Source: Flavobacterium laiguense
GTDB taxonomy: Bacteria; Bacteroidota; Bacteroidia; Flavobacteriales; Flavobacteriaceae
Reading direction: 5' to 3'
DNA: 64,000 nt
Assembly (NCBI RefSeq): GCF_003097655.1
Contig: NZ_QCZH01000014.1
Location: forward strand, 1 to 64,000
Made by a program: the position numbers and the translations under genes. This document shows positions 26,349 through 35,604 of this stretch, one piece after another. The notes beneath the pieces were generated by a model. The model was not told where the DNA came from. It saw nothing but the letters and a program-made list of their open reading frames with translations, and did no database searches. Each line of letters opens with the position of its first letter. Position 1 is the first letter of the stretch.

Positions 26349-27794
26349 ATGGAAAAGATAATTGAAGAAAGCAAACAAGGAAATAGCCTTGTTCTAGAAC
26401 ATAAACCAGAAAATACCAAGAAACTCTTTATAGAAAGTTATGGCTGTGCGATGAATTTTTCGGATAGCGAGATTGTGGCTTCTATATTGTCTGGAAACGG
26501 ATACAATACCACGCAAGTGTTGGAAGAAGCCGATTTGGTTTTGGTAAATACTTGTTCGATTCGAGACAAAGCGGAACAAACGATACGCAAACGACTGGAG
26601 AAATACAATGCCGTAAAACGCATTAATCCGAAGATGAAAGTGGGCGTTCTAGGCTGTATGGCTGAGCGTTTGAAAAGTCAATTTCTGGAAGAAGAAAAGA
26701 TTGTCGACCTTGTTGTAGGACCTGATGCGTACAAAGATTTACCGAATTTATTGAGCGAGGTCGAAGAAGGTCGTGATGCGATAAACGTGATTTTATCCAA
26801 AGACGAAACCTACGGCGATATTTCACCGGTGCGATTGATGAGTAACGGAATTACAGCGCTCGTTTCTATCACCCGTGGTTGCGACAATATGTGTACGTTT
26901 TGCGTGGTGCCTTTTACCCGTGGGCGTGAACGTAGTCGTGAGCCACAAAGTATCATGAACGAAATTCAGGATTTGTGGAGCAAAGGATTTAAAGAAATTA
27001 CTCTTTTGGGACAAAACGTAGATAGTTATTTATGGTATGGTGGTGGTTTGAAAAAGGATTTTGCCGATGCAAGCGAAATGCAAAAAGCAACTGCGGTAGA
27101 TTTTGATCAATTACTTGAAATGGTAGCGGTTGGTTTTCCAAAAATGCGTATTCGCTTTTCGACTTCGAATCCGCAGGATATGCACGAAAGCATTTTGCAT
27201 GTAATTGCCAAATATCCTAACATTTGCAAACACATTCACTTACCGGTACAATCTGGAAGTGATCGTATCCTAAAAGAAATGAATCGTTTGCATACTAGAG
27301 AAGAATACATGACTCTGATTGATAAAATTCGTTCTATTATTCCAGACGGAGCCATCTCGCAAGATATGATTTCAGGTTTCCCGACAGAAACGGAGGAAGA
27401 CCATCAAGACACCTTGAGTTTGATGGAGTATGTGAAATATAATTTTGGTTATATGTACAGCTATTCGGAACGTCCAGGAACTTTGGCGGGAAGAAAAATG
27501 AAGGACGATGTTCCTGAAACCACTAAAGCAAGAAGACTACAGGAAATTGTCGACTTACAACAAAAACATGCTTGGATGCGCTCTGAGGAATTCATTGGAA
27601 AAACAGTGGAAGTTTTGGTAGAGAAAGTTTCAAAAAAATCTACTGAGGAGTTTTCTGGAAGAAATTCACAAAGTATTACGGTGGTTTTTCCGAAGGAAAA
27701 CTATAAGATTGGTGATTTTGTAAATGTAAAAATTACTTCTTGCACCTCAGGGACTTTGAAAGGAGAAGCGGTTGGATATTCAAGTATGAACTGA
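26349..27794 (+). CDS. miaB: tRNA methylthiotransferase MiaB
   Basis: The 481-aa radical-SAM enzyme adds a methylthio group to i6A37 of tRNAs reading UNN codons. The N-terminal domain has the cysteines of the auxiliary iron-sulfur cluster (ESYGCAMN, NTCSIRDKA, LGCMAER). The radical-SAM CxxxCxxC is in RGCDNMCTFCVVPFTRG, a MiaB-type sequence, and a C-terminal TRAM domain (from about 405, EEFIGKTVEVLVEK) binds tRNA. Length is usual. It opens the plus-strand run toward groEL. Confidence 0.96.
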   Translation: MEKIIEESKQGNSLVLEHKPENTKKLFIESYGCAMNFSDSEIVASILSGNGYNTTQVLEEADLVLVNTCSIRDKAEQTIRKRLEKYNAVKRINPKMKVGVLGCMAERLKSQFLEEEKIVDLVVGPDAYKDLPNLLSEVEEGRDAINVILSKDETYGDISPVRLMSNGITALVSITRGCDNMCTFCVVPFTRGRERSREPQSIMNEIQDLWSKGFKEITLLGQNVDSYLWYGGGLKKDFADASEMQKATAVDFDQLLEMVAVGFPKMRIRFSTSNPQDMHESILHVIAKYPNICKHIHLPVQSGSDRILKEMNRLHTREEYMTLIDKIRSIIPDGAISQDMISGFPTETEEDHQDTLSLMEYVKYNFGYMYSYSERPGTLAGRKMKDDVPETTKARRLQEIVDLQQKHAWMRSEEFIGKTVEVLVEKVSKKSTEEFSGRNSQSITVVFPKENYKIGDFVNVKITSCTSGTLKGEAVGYSSMN

Positions 27795-27801
27795 TTTTTT
27801 C

Positions 27802-27830
27802 ACCACAAATTACACAAATTTTCACAAATT
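27802..27830 (+). repeat. left 29-bp inverted repeat of the GxxExxY unit
   Basis: The 29 bases at 27802-27830 are the exact reverse complement of 28245-28273. The repeat contains two internal copies of ACAAATT-like words. Together the two arms enclose the gene at 27849. Confidence 0.9.
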
Positions 27831-27848
27831 AAATTTCTTTAATAAAAT

Positions 27849-28238
27849 ATGAGTGACTCTAATGACTTTTATTACAAAAAAAATGAAAACTATGAAATCG
27901 TTGGTCTTTGTATGGAAGTGCATCGATTATTAGGACCTGGTTTACTTGAGATAGTTTATAAAGATGCATTAGAAATAGAATTCAGAAATCACAATATCCC
28001 ATACGAAAGAGAGAAAGAGTACACAGTAGAATACAAAGGGATTATTTTGCCACATAAATTTTATGCCGATTTTGTAGTTTATTCTGATATTATTCTCGAA
28101 GTAAAATCAATAAAAGAAATTAGCAATGACCATCTGGCACAAACATTAAATTATATGAAACTAGCAGACACTCCAGTTGGAATAATAGCTAATTTTCAAA
28201 ATAAATCATTAGTTCACAAAAGACTGATAAACACATAA
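27849..28238 (+). CDS. GxxExxY family protein
   Basis: This 129-aa protein has the family signature HRLLGPGLLEIVYKDAL (G-x-x-E-x-x-Y near residues 32-38), then EREKEYTVEYKG and a D-x-V-x-x-x-x-x-x-x-E-x-K core (YADFVVYSDIILEVKS) with the look of a PD-(D/E)XK nuclease fold. The biochemical role of the family is unknown. In Bacteroidetes it is common in many scattered copies. Here it is enclosed by perfect 29-bp inverted repeats, so it may be a small mobile unit between miaB and the sigma-54 activator. Confidence 0.85.
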   Translation: MSDSNDFYYKKNENYEIVGLCMEVHRLLGPGLLEIVYKDALEIEFRNHNIPYEREKEYTVEYKGIILPHKFYADFVVYSDIILEVKSIKEISNDHLAQTLNYMKLADTPVGIIANFQNKSLVHKRLINT

Positions 28239-28244
28239 AATACG

Positions 28245-28273
28245 AATTTGTGAAAATTTGTGTAATTTGTGGT
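28245..28273 (-). repeat. right 29-bp inverted repeat of the GxxExxY unit
   Basis: This is the perfect reverse complement of 27802-27830, starting 7 bases after the GxxExxY stop codon. The stem could also end transcription, since A/T runs flank it. Confidence 0.9.
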
Positions 28274-28293
28274 AAAAAAAAACATAAAGTACA

Positions 28294-28440
28294 ATGACCA
28301 AAAAACATATTATTATCGCTTTAATTACTTTTATTGTTGCTTTTGGAACAACATTCTATACCATTAGAACCTATTTTCCAAAACACAAAGTTGAAAAAAC
28401 AGCTATCCAAAAAGATACGCTAACAAAGTCTCAACAATAA
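28294..28440 (+). CDS. small single-pass membrane protein
   Basis: A 48-aa frame has a basic start (MTKKH), one hydrophobic helix (IIIALITFIVAFGTTFYTI) and a charged, lysine-rich tail ending KSQQ. It has a clean ATG and lies between the inverted repeat and the sigma-54 activator. No family is recognised. The membrane-protein pattern makes chance coding less likely. Confidence 0.5.
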   Translation: MTKKHIIIALITFIVAFGTTFYTIRTYFPKHKVEKTAIQKDTLTKSQQ

Positions 28441-28535
28441 AAACCTTATATTTCATTAGATATAAAAAAGTTTGAAAAGTTTATATTTAAAGTTTGCTCG
28501 GCAACTTGAAACATTAAACCTTAAACTAAAATTAA

Positions 28536-29798
28536 ATGGATACAGTACAATCAATAAAACAGCGCTTTGAGATTATTGGGAATGACCCAAAGCTCAATCG
28601 CGCCATAGAGAAAGCCATTCAGGTTGCTCCTACTGACATTTCTGTTTTGGTGGCGGGAGAAAGTGGTGTGGGAAAAGAAAACATCCCGAAGATCATACAC
28701 TCCTTATCACACAGAAAACATGGAAAATACATAGCCGTAAACTGCGGTGCAATTCCAGAAGGAACCATTGACAGTGAACTTTTTGGCCATGAAAAAGGAG
28801 CTTTTACAGGTGCAACCAGCACTCGTGAAGGGTATTTTGAAGTAGCCAATGGCGGTACTATTTTCCTTGATGAAGTTGGAGAGTTACCCTTGACCACACA
28901 AGTACGTTTGTTGCGTGTGTTGGAAAACGGAGAGTTTATAAAAGTAGGTTCTTCCCATGTTCAAAAAACGAATGTTCGAATCGTAGCGGCAACAAATGTC
29001 AATTTATTCAAAGCCATTGAAAAAGGAAAATTTCGTGAAGATTTGTATTATCGTTTGAGTACGGTAGACATTCACTTGCCTCCTCTTCGCGATCGAAAAG
29101 AAGACATTCATTTGTTGTTTAGAAAATTTGTCGCCGATTTTGCCAATAAGTACAAAATGCCTCCGTTAAAACTTGATGAAAATGCCATTTTATTGTTGCA
29201 AAAATTCCGTTGGAGTGGTAACATTCGACAATTGCGAAATGTCGCCGAACAAATTTCGGTACTAGAAACCAACAGAGATATTACAGCTGCGACTTTACAA
29301 TCATATTTACCTACAGAAGACGGTAGTAATTTGCCATCAGTTATAAAAGATAAAAAGAACGATAGCGATTTTAATACCGAAAGAGAAATTTTATATAAAG
29401 TCCTTTTTGACATGAAAAGTGATTTGCATGATTTAAAAAAACTGACTTTAGAATTAATGCAAAATGGTAGTTCTAAAGTACAGGAAACCAACAAATCCCT
29501 CATCAAGAAAATATACGGTTCTAAAGAAGAAGATAGCGAAATCGATTTTGAGGAGGATCCAGGAACTTCATTAATCACAAGGCCGAATATAGAACAGGAT
29601 TACGAAGAACAAGACAACAACAATTATCTTCTGGCAGAAACCATAGAAGAGGAAGAAGTCTTGCGACTGGAACAAAAAGAAATCGAAATGATTAAAAAGT
29701 CATTAGAAAAAAACAAAGGAAAACGAAAAGCTGCTGCAGACGAATTGGGTATTTCGGAACGTACTTTGTATCGAAAAATTAAGCAATTTGATTTATAA
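28536..29798 (+). CDS. sigma-54-type transcriptional activator
   Basis: The 420-aa protein begins almost directly with the AAA+ domain: Walker A GESGVGKE (near 41-48), the sigma-54 contact loop GAFTGA (near 89-94), Walker B GGTIFLDEVGELP and the arginine-finger region FREDLYYRLS. A charged linker follows, then a Fis-type helix-turn-helix at the end (KRKAAADELGISERTLYRKI). It has no receiver or sensor domain at the N-terminus, so control must come through expression or partners. Its place just before lptE and secG suggests an envelope-related regulon, which is inference. Confidence 0.9.
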   Translation: MDTVQSIKQRFEIIGNDPKLNRAIEKAIQVAPTDISVLVAGESGVGKENIPKIIHSLSHRKHGKYIAVNCGAIPEGTIDSELFGHEKGAFTGATSTREGYFEVANGGTIFLDEVGELPLTTQVRLLRVLENGEFIKVGSSHVQKTNVRIVAATNVNLFKAIEKGKFREDLYYRLSTVDIHLPPLRDRKEDIHLLFRKFVADFANKYKMPPLKLDENAILLLQKFRWSGNIRQLRNVAEQISVLETNRDITAATLQSYLPTEDGSNLPSVIKDKKNDSDFNTEREILYKVLFDMKSDLHDLKKLTLELMQNGSSKVQETNKSLIKKIYGSKEEDSEIDFEEDPGTSLITRPNIEQDYEEQDNNNYLLAETIEEEEVLRLEQKEIEMIKKSLEKNKGKRKAAADELGISERTLYRKIKQFDL

Positions 29799-29877
29799 CA
29801 AATAATAAAATTTCAAAAAAAACAAATTCCAAAATCCAAAATCGTTTTTTGTACATTTGAAAATTGAACCAAATTAG

Positions 29878-29893
29878 TCCCGACGGTTCGGGA
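29878..29893. repeat. dispersed palindrome TCCCGA-N4-TCGGGA
   Basis: A perfect 6-bp inverted repeat around CGGT is preceded by TTAG. Related copies are at 42670-42685, 54088-54103 and 62480-62497. It lies just upstream of lptE. Confidence 0.6.
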
Positions 29894-29910
29894 TGGAATT
29901 TATACATTTT

Positions 29911-30414
29911 ATGAAAAAAACACATTATCTCTTATTACTAATTAGTTCATTCATCCTAAACAGTTGTTCGGTTTATAACTTTACTGGAACAGGGAAAATT
30001 GATGCTAAAACCTATCAAGTTAATTTCTTTCAAAACAATGCGGACTTGATTGAACCTGGAATCGACCGAACTTTTACACTTACATTACAAGATTTGATTC
30101 AGAATCAAACCAACTTGAATTTAGTGAAAAATGGAGGAGATTTAACCTATGAAGGAGAAATCATTGATTACCGAATCAGTCCAATGACCGCTACGGCCGA
30201 TCAACAAGCTTCACAAAACCGTTTAAAAATTCGAGTTAACGTTAGATTTACCAACAAAAACAAAGAAGCGGATGATTTTGAAAAACCTTTTGAATTCTAT
30301 TATGACTATCCGGCCGATCAACAATTGACAGGAACAACAAAAGACACAGCATTAAAAGATATTTTCGAAAGAATTACACAAGATATTTTTAATGAATCAC
30401 TTGCAAAATGGTAA
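29911..30414 (+). CDS. lptE: LPS assembly lipoprotein LptE
   Basis: This 167-aa lipoprotein has signal peptide MKKTHYLLLLISSFILNSC, with the acylated Cys at 19. The mature part (GTGKIDAKTYQVNFFQNNA...) matches the Bacteroidetes LptE/LPS-assembly family, the partner of LptD in the outer membrane. ATG 29911 is preferred over 29893 because it gives a proper signal peptide. It sits between the sigma-54 activator and a TPR protein in a tight plus-strand run. Confidence 0.85.
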   Translation: MKKTHYLLLLISSFILNSCSVYNFTGTGKIDAKTYQVNFFQNNADLIEPGIDRTFTLTLQDLIQNQTNLNLVKNGGDLTYEGEIIDYRISPMTATADQQASQNRLKIRVNVRFTNKNKEADDFEKPFEFYYDYPADQQLTGTTKDTALKDIFERITQDIFNESLAKW

Positions 30415-30511
30415 TTTTTAAAAAGTAATCAGTTTGCAGTTTTTAGTGTTCAGTTAGTCACACTACATATACAAAAAATCAGACATTGAAAAACGGAATA
30501 CCCAAACACAA

Positions 30512-31453
30512 ATGAACGTTAGTAGCTATAATTATCTCATAAACAAACCAGACGAAATCAACGAAGCGCAAACGTTGGCTTTGGAAAAAGTATTGGATGA
30601 ATTTCCATATTTCCAGAGTGCAAGAGCATTGCGTCTGAAAGGGCTTTACAATCAAAATAGCTACAAATACAATTTTGCATTAAAAGTAGCCGCCGCACAC
30701 ACAACAGATCGTACGGCCTTATTCGATTTTATAACTTCAGAATCTTTTATTGCGATTCAGAAGAAGATTTACGAGAAGAAAATAAAAGAACTGCTTGATA
30801 TTACCGTAGTTGATAGCGAGATAGTTCTAAAAAAAGAGCCAATTGAATCTGTAATAAACACAAATAAATTAGAACAATCGATTCTTACCTCTATTAAAGG
30901 AGCTTCACAAACACCAGCTGAAAATAACACAATAGCAGCCACTGAAGAATTAGAAATCGAAGAACTTGTGACGCAATCGACTCCTACACCTATAAAAGAA
31001 GAGTCAACAAAAACAGCTGTTGAGAAATTAGAAATCGGAAAGCCTTTGGATTTTTCTAAAAGCGAAACACACTCTTTTCAACAATGGCTTCAAATTTCTA
31101 GAATTGAACCTATAGTTAGAGAAAACATAAAAGAGGACAATCCTATAGCAAAAGATCCTATTCTTGATGAAGAAAAAAACAAAAAAACAAAATTAATAGA
31201 TAGGTTTATAGAAACCAGTCCGAAAATTTCTCCCCTAAAACCAGGAGTCGTTTTTACACCCAATATAGAGCTCAACAAAGAGGATAATTCGTATTTAATG
31301 ACCGAGACTTTGGCTAAGGTCTATTTAGAACAAAAAAAATATCAAAAAGCGATACAAGCTTATGAAATATTAATTTTGAAATATCCAGAAAAAAGTAGTT
31401 TCTTTGCAGACCGTATAAAGGATATTAAAATAGTACAACAAAATAACAATTAA
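30512..31453 (+). CDS. TPR-like protein of the lptE-secG locus
   Basis: This 313-aa soluble protein has a helical N-terminal region (YFQSARALRLKGLYNQ) followed by a long acidic, low-complexity middle (about 115-245). One tetratricopeptide-like unit lies near the C-terminus (LAKVYLEQKKYQKAIQAYEILILKYPEKS). There is no signal peptide. It is 11 bases before secG, so probably co-expressed with it. Its function is unknown; a protein-binding scaffold is likely. Confidence 0.75.
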   Translation: MNVSSYNYLINKPDEINEAQTLALEKVLDEFPYFQSARALRLKGLYNQNSYKYNFALKVAAAHTTDRTALFDFITSESFIAIQKKIYEKKIKELLDITVVDSEIVLKKEPIESVINTNKLEQSILTSIKGASQTPAENNTIAATEELEIEELVTQSTPTPIKEESTKTAVEKLEIGKPLDFSKSETHSFQQWLQISRIEPIVRENIKEDNPIAKDPILDEEKNKKTKLIDRFIETSPKISPLKPGVVFTPNIELNKEDNSYLMTETLAKVYLEQKKYQKAIQAYEILILKYPEKSSFFADRIKDIKIVQQNNN

Positions 31454-31464
31454 CAATAAATAGT

Positions 31465-31788
31465 ATGTTTTCAATTTTTTTAGTTTTAATTACAATAGTA
31501 TGTTTTCTATTGATCGTAGTTATAATGGTTCAAAACCCTAAAGGCGGTGGATTATCTTCTACAATAAGCGGTTCTCAAATGTTAGGTGGTGTTCAAAAAA
31601 CTACTGATTTCTTAGACAAAAGTACTTGGACATTAGCCACTATCTTAATTGCACTAATTTTACTTTCTGGATTAAGTTTTACAGGAACTTTAAGTGATGC
31701 CGATTCAAAAATTATCGACAACACTGAAGCTGCTCCGGTTCAAACTGCACCTGCAAACACACCTGCACCTGCAACTCCAGCAAAATAA
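31465..31788 (+). CDS. secG: protein translocase subunit SecG
   Basis: The 107-aa protein has two membrane helices (about 2-20 and 53-72) around the conserved loop VIMVQNPKGGGLSSTISGSQMLGG. SecG assists the SecYEG channel. The C-terminal tail is Ala/Pro/Thr-rich, as is common in Bacteroidetes SecG. It is followed by a strong terminator. Confidence 0.93.
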   Translation: MFSIFLVLITIVCFLLIVVIMVQNPKGGGLSSTISGSQMLGGVQKTTDFLDKSTWTLATILIALILLSGLSFTGTLSDADSKIIDNTEAAPVQTAPANTPAPATPAK

Positions 31789-31809
31789 TTCATTTACATA
31801 AATACATTA

Positions 31810-31839
31810 AATGCCAGCCTGTCAAAGCTGGCATTTTTT
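31810..31839 (+). terminator. terminator of the secG transcript
   Basis: A perfect 9-bp stem AATGCCAGC/GCTGGCATT with an 8-base loop is followed by a T run, 21 bases after the secG stop. Confidence 0.85.
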
Positions 31840-31921
31840 ATAAGAAAAAATGTCAGTTTACATACTATGGCACAATTTCTGAAATCTCAATATCATAAAA
31901 AAATAACATAAAAATAAAATC

Positions 31922-32197
31922 ATGACTTTAAACATTAAACCCCTTTCAGATAGAGTTCTTATCGAACCAGTAGCAGCTGAAACCAAAACAGCGTCAGGGA
32001 TTTTTATTCCAGATACTGCCAAAGAAAAACCACAAAAAGGAACTGTAGTAGCAGTTGGAAATGGCACAAAAGACCACACCATGACTGTTAAAATAGGTGA
32101 TTCTGTACTTTACGGAAAATATGCCGGTACCGAATTAAAACTAGAAGGTAAAGATTACCTAATCATGCGTGAGGACGATATTTTGGCAATCATCTAG
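31922..32197 (+). CDS. groES: co-chaperonin GroES
   Basis: The 91-aa GroES has a normal length. It includes [31 protein letters not shown], with the mobile loop near residues 20-30, and [32 protein letters not shown]. It caps the GroEL ring. No CIRCE repeat was found upstream, so heat-shock control by HrcA is not evident here. Confidence 0.96.
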   Translation: MTLNIKPLSDRVLIEPVAAETKTASGIFIPDTAKEKPQKGTVVAVGNGTKDHTMTVKIGDSVLYGKYAGTELKLEGKDYLIMREDDILAII

Positions 32198-32200
32198 AAT

Positions 32201-33944
<1,744 letters not shown>

Positions 33945-33987
33945 TTATAGAGTATTAAGATATAAAGTATAAGTCTTATCTCAATCT

Positions 33988-34022
33988 AAATCCGTCTTGA
34001 ATTCGTTCTTGACGGATTTTTT
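33988..34022 (+). terminator. terminator after groEL
   Basis: A 9-bp stem AAATCCGTC/GACGGATTT is followed by a T run, 44 bases after the groEL stop. Confidence 0.75.
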
Positions 34023-34090
34023 CATCCTTTATTTTTAAATATTAAATAATTGTATAACAGTTAACTTGACATATAATTCAAAATCTTCCA

Positions 34091-34135
34091 TAAAAAAACC
34101 GTCTTGTTTTAAATCAAGACGGTTTTTTATTTTTA
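34091..34135. terminator. bidirectional terminator
   Basis: An 11-bp perfect stem AAACCGTCTTG/CAAGACGGTTT has A and T runs on both sides. It lies just past the stop of the minus-strand DedA gene. Confidence 0.8.
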
Positions 34136-34144
34136 TGTACAATC

Positions 34145-34822
34145 TTAGCTGATATGAACTTTCTTTTTTAATACTTTAAATAAAACGGGAATTGTCGATA
34201 TCAAAATGATTCCTATAACTATTTTCTCAATATGATGTTTCAAATCAATTCCATTCTCTAAAAACATTCCATATAAATAATGCCCAGAAAATATTAAAAT
34301 AAAAGACCATAAAAAGGAACTTAGTACATTGTAAAACATAAACTTCTTTTTATCCATCATTCCAATCCCAGCTACAATTGGCGCAAAGGTTCTGAAAATC
34401 GGGAGGAATCTCGCAAAAATTATGGCTTTACCTCCGTATTTTTCAAAAAAATCTTTAGATTGAAAAAGGTATTTTTTCTTAAACCAAAAACTATCTTCTT
34501 TGTTGTATAAATAATAACCACTTTTGGCACCAAACCAGTACCCCACCATGTTTCCTAAAACTCCGGAAACCGCCACTAATGTGGAAAGTATCAGAATGTT
34601 TAAAAAATCACTTTCTATAAAAACCACATTCTCGATTAAATCACGGCTATAAATTCCCGCAAGAAAAAGCAAACTATCACCAGGAAGAAAAAAACCTGCA
34701 AAAAGACCAGTTTCAGCAAAAACAATGAATAAAACAATGTACAAACCCAGCTGAATACCACCAATTGAAAAAGTTATATAAAATTCGGGATTCAACAATT
34801 GGGTCCAATCAAAATTACTCAT
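34145..34822 (-). CDS. DedA family membrane protein
   Basis: This 225-aa polytopic protein has the DedA/SNARE-associated signatures: FAETGLFAGFFLPGDSLLFLAG near residue 35 and FARFLPIFRTFAPIVAGIGMM near 138. DedA proteins are thought to act as lipid (undecaprenyl-phosphate or phospholipid) flippases. The key acidic residue E37 and both arginines (R137, R143) are present. It is a single gene with its own terminator. Confidence 0.88.
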   Translation of the reverse strand: MSNFDWTQLLNPEFYITFSIGGIQLGLYIVLFIVFAETGLFAGFFLPGDSLLFLAGIYSRDLIENVVFIESDFLNILILSTLVAVSGVLGNMVGYWFGAKSGYYLYNKEDSFWFKKKYLFQSKDFFEKYGGKAIIFARFLPIFRTFAPIVAGIGMMDKKKFMFYNVLSSFLWSFILIFSGHYLYGMFLENGIDLKHHIEKIVIGIILISTIPVLFKVLKKKVHIS

Positions 34823-34930
34823 AAATTTTTATTTTTATTTAGGCTGTGAAAGTAAGGATAATTTAGGGGAACCACAATTTATTACCCTATTTTAAAGTTT
34901 TATTAACGCTAATTAAAACAAAAAAAACAC

Positions 34931-34959
34931 CCTAATTAAAACGCTAATTAGGATGCTTT
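34931..34959 (-). terminator. terminator of the copper-type cluster
   Basis: A perfect 8-bp stem CCTAATTA/TAATTAGG is followed, on the minus strand, by GGTG and a T run. It lies about 70 bases after the stop at 35027. Confidence 0.65.
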
Positions 34960-35026
34960 TATAACAAAATAGTGTTTGTTTTTTTTTGAAAATAACAAAA
35001 AATTAAAACACATCTAAACTTTACGA

Positions 35027-35416
35027 CTACAATCTTTCGTACTGACAACAAAAATGCAGATTATCATAATCTTCTTTTGTCGCTTTCACCTCTTTAGTAT
35101 CATGCCCAGCTTTGGCAATTGCTTTGTTCACATCACTCAAAGAAGTTTTTTCCTCGTTAATGATCAAACTCAATTGATGCGTTTCAATACTCCATGAAGC
35201 CGATTTCACCCCTGATACCGAAAAGGCAGCCTTTTGAATTCGTTTCTGACATTGCTCACAGTTTCCGTTTATTTCTGTGGTATATTTGGCGTTTTTATTT
35301 TTCTTCTCTTGGCCTTGAGCCGAAAACCCAACAATTGCCATTAGCAAAACTGCAACCATATTTTTCATCCCATTACGATTTAAACCTATTCTGAATTCTT
35401 GTTTCATTGTTTTCAT
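35027..35416 (-). CDS. heavy-metal-associated (HMA) domain protein
   Basis: The 129-aa secreted protein has a hydrophobic signal segment (MVAVLLMAIVGFSAQGQ, about 20-36). An HMA domain follows with the metal-binding CxxC in INGNCEQCQKRIQKAA and the typical SVSGVKSASWSIETHQLSL strands. The end CCQYERL has two further cysteines. It probably binds copper in the periplasm. Starts at 35407 or 35368 are possible. It is the last gene of a three-gene set with a TonB receptor and an HYC_CC_PP protein. Confidence 0.75.
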   Translation of the reverse strand: MKTMKQEFRIGLNRNGMKNMVAVLLMAIVGFSAQGQEKKNKNAKYTTEINGNCEQCQKRIQKAAFSVSGVKSASWSIETHQLSLIINEEKTSLSDVNKAIAKAGHDTKEVKATKEDYDNLHFCCQYERL

Positions 35417-35468
35417 TTTTTTTTAAATTGTTATTTCATCTCATTACGCTTTAAAAACCTCACCCCGA

Positions 35469-35487
35469 CCCTCTCCAAAGGAGAGGG
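35469..35487. repeat. half copy of the GC-rich dispersed repeat
   Basis: CCCTCTCC-AAA-GGAGAGGG is a perfect stem, preceded by CACCCCGA. It is the same kind of unit as in the groES-groEL spacer at 32201-32295. Confidence 0.55.
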
Positions 35488-35536
35488 AGACGAAACCGAA
35501 AAACATAAATTACTTATTATATTGTTATTTTTTGAT

Positions 35537-35598
35537 ATTGCTATTTCCATTGATTTTTGTCATTGATATTGTTATTGCCATTGATTTTTGCCATTGCC
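35537..35598 (+). repeat. two 31-bp tandem repeats
   Basis: The units 35537-35567 and 35568-35598 agree at 26 of 31 positions and are built from CATTG/GATTTTTG words. They lie between the TonB-receptor stop and the HMA gene, within the transcript. Confidence 0.6.
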
Positions 35599-35604
35599 AT
35601 TGAC

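Noticed and set aside
31840..31921. CIRCE element upstream of groES
   Set aside because: Searched for the TTAGCACTC-N9-GAGTGCTAA pattern by eye; not present.
35537..35598. Possible CRISPR-like array
   Set aside because: Only two adjoining imperfect units without spacers; simple tandem duplication.
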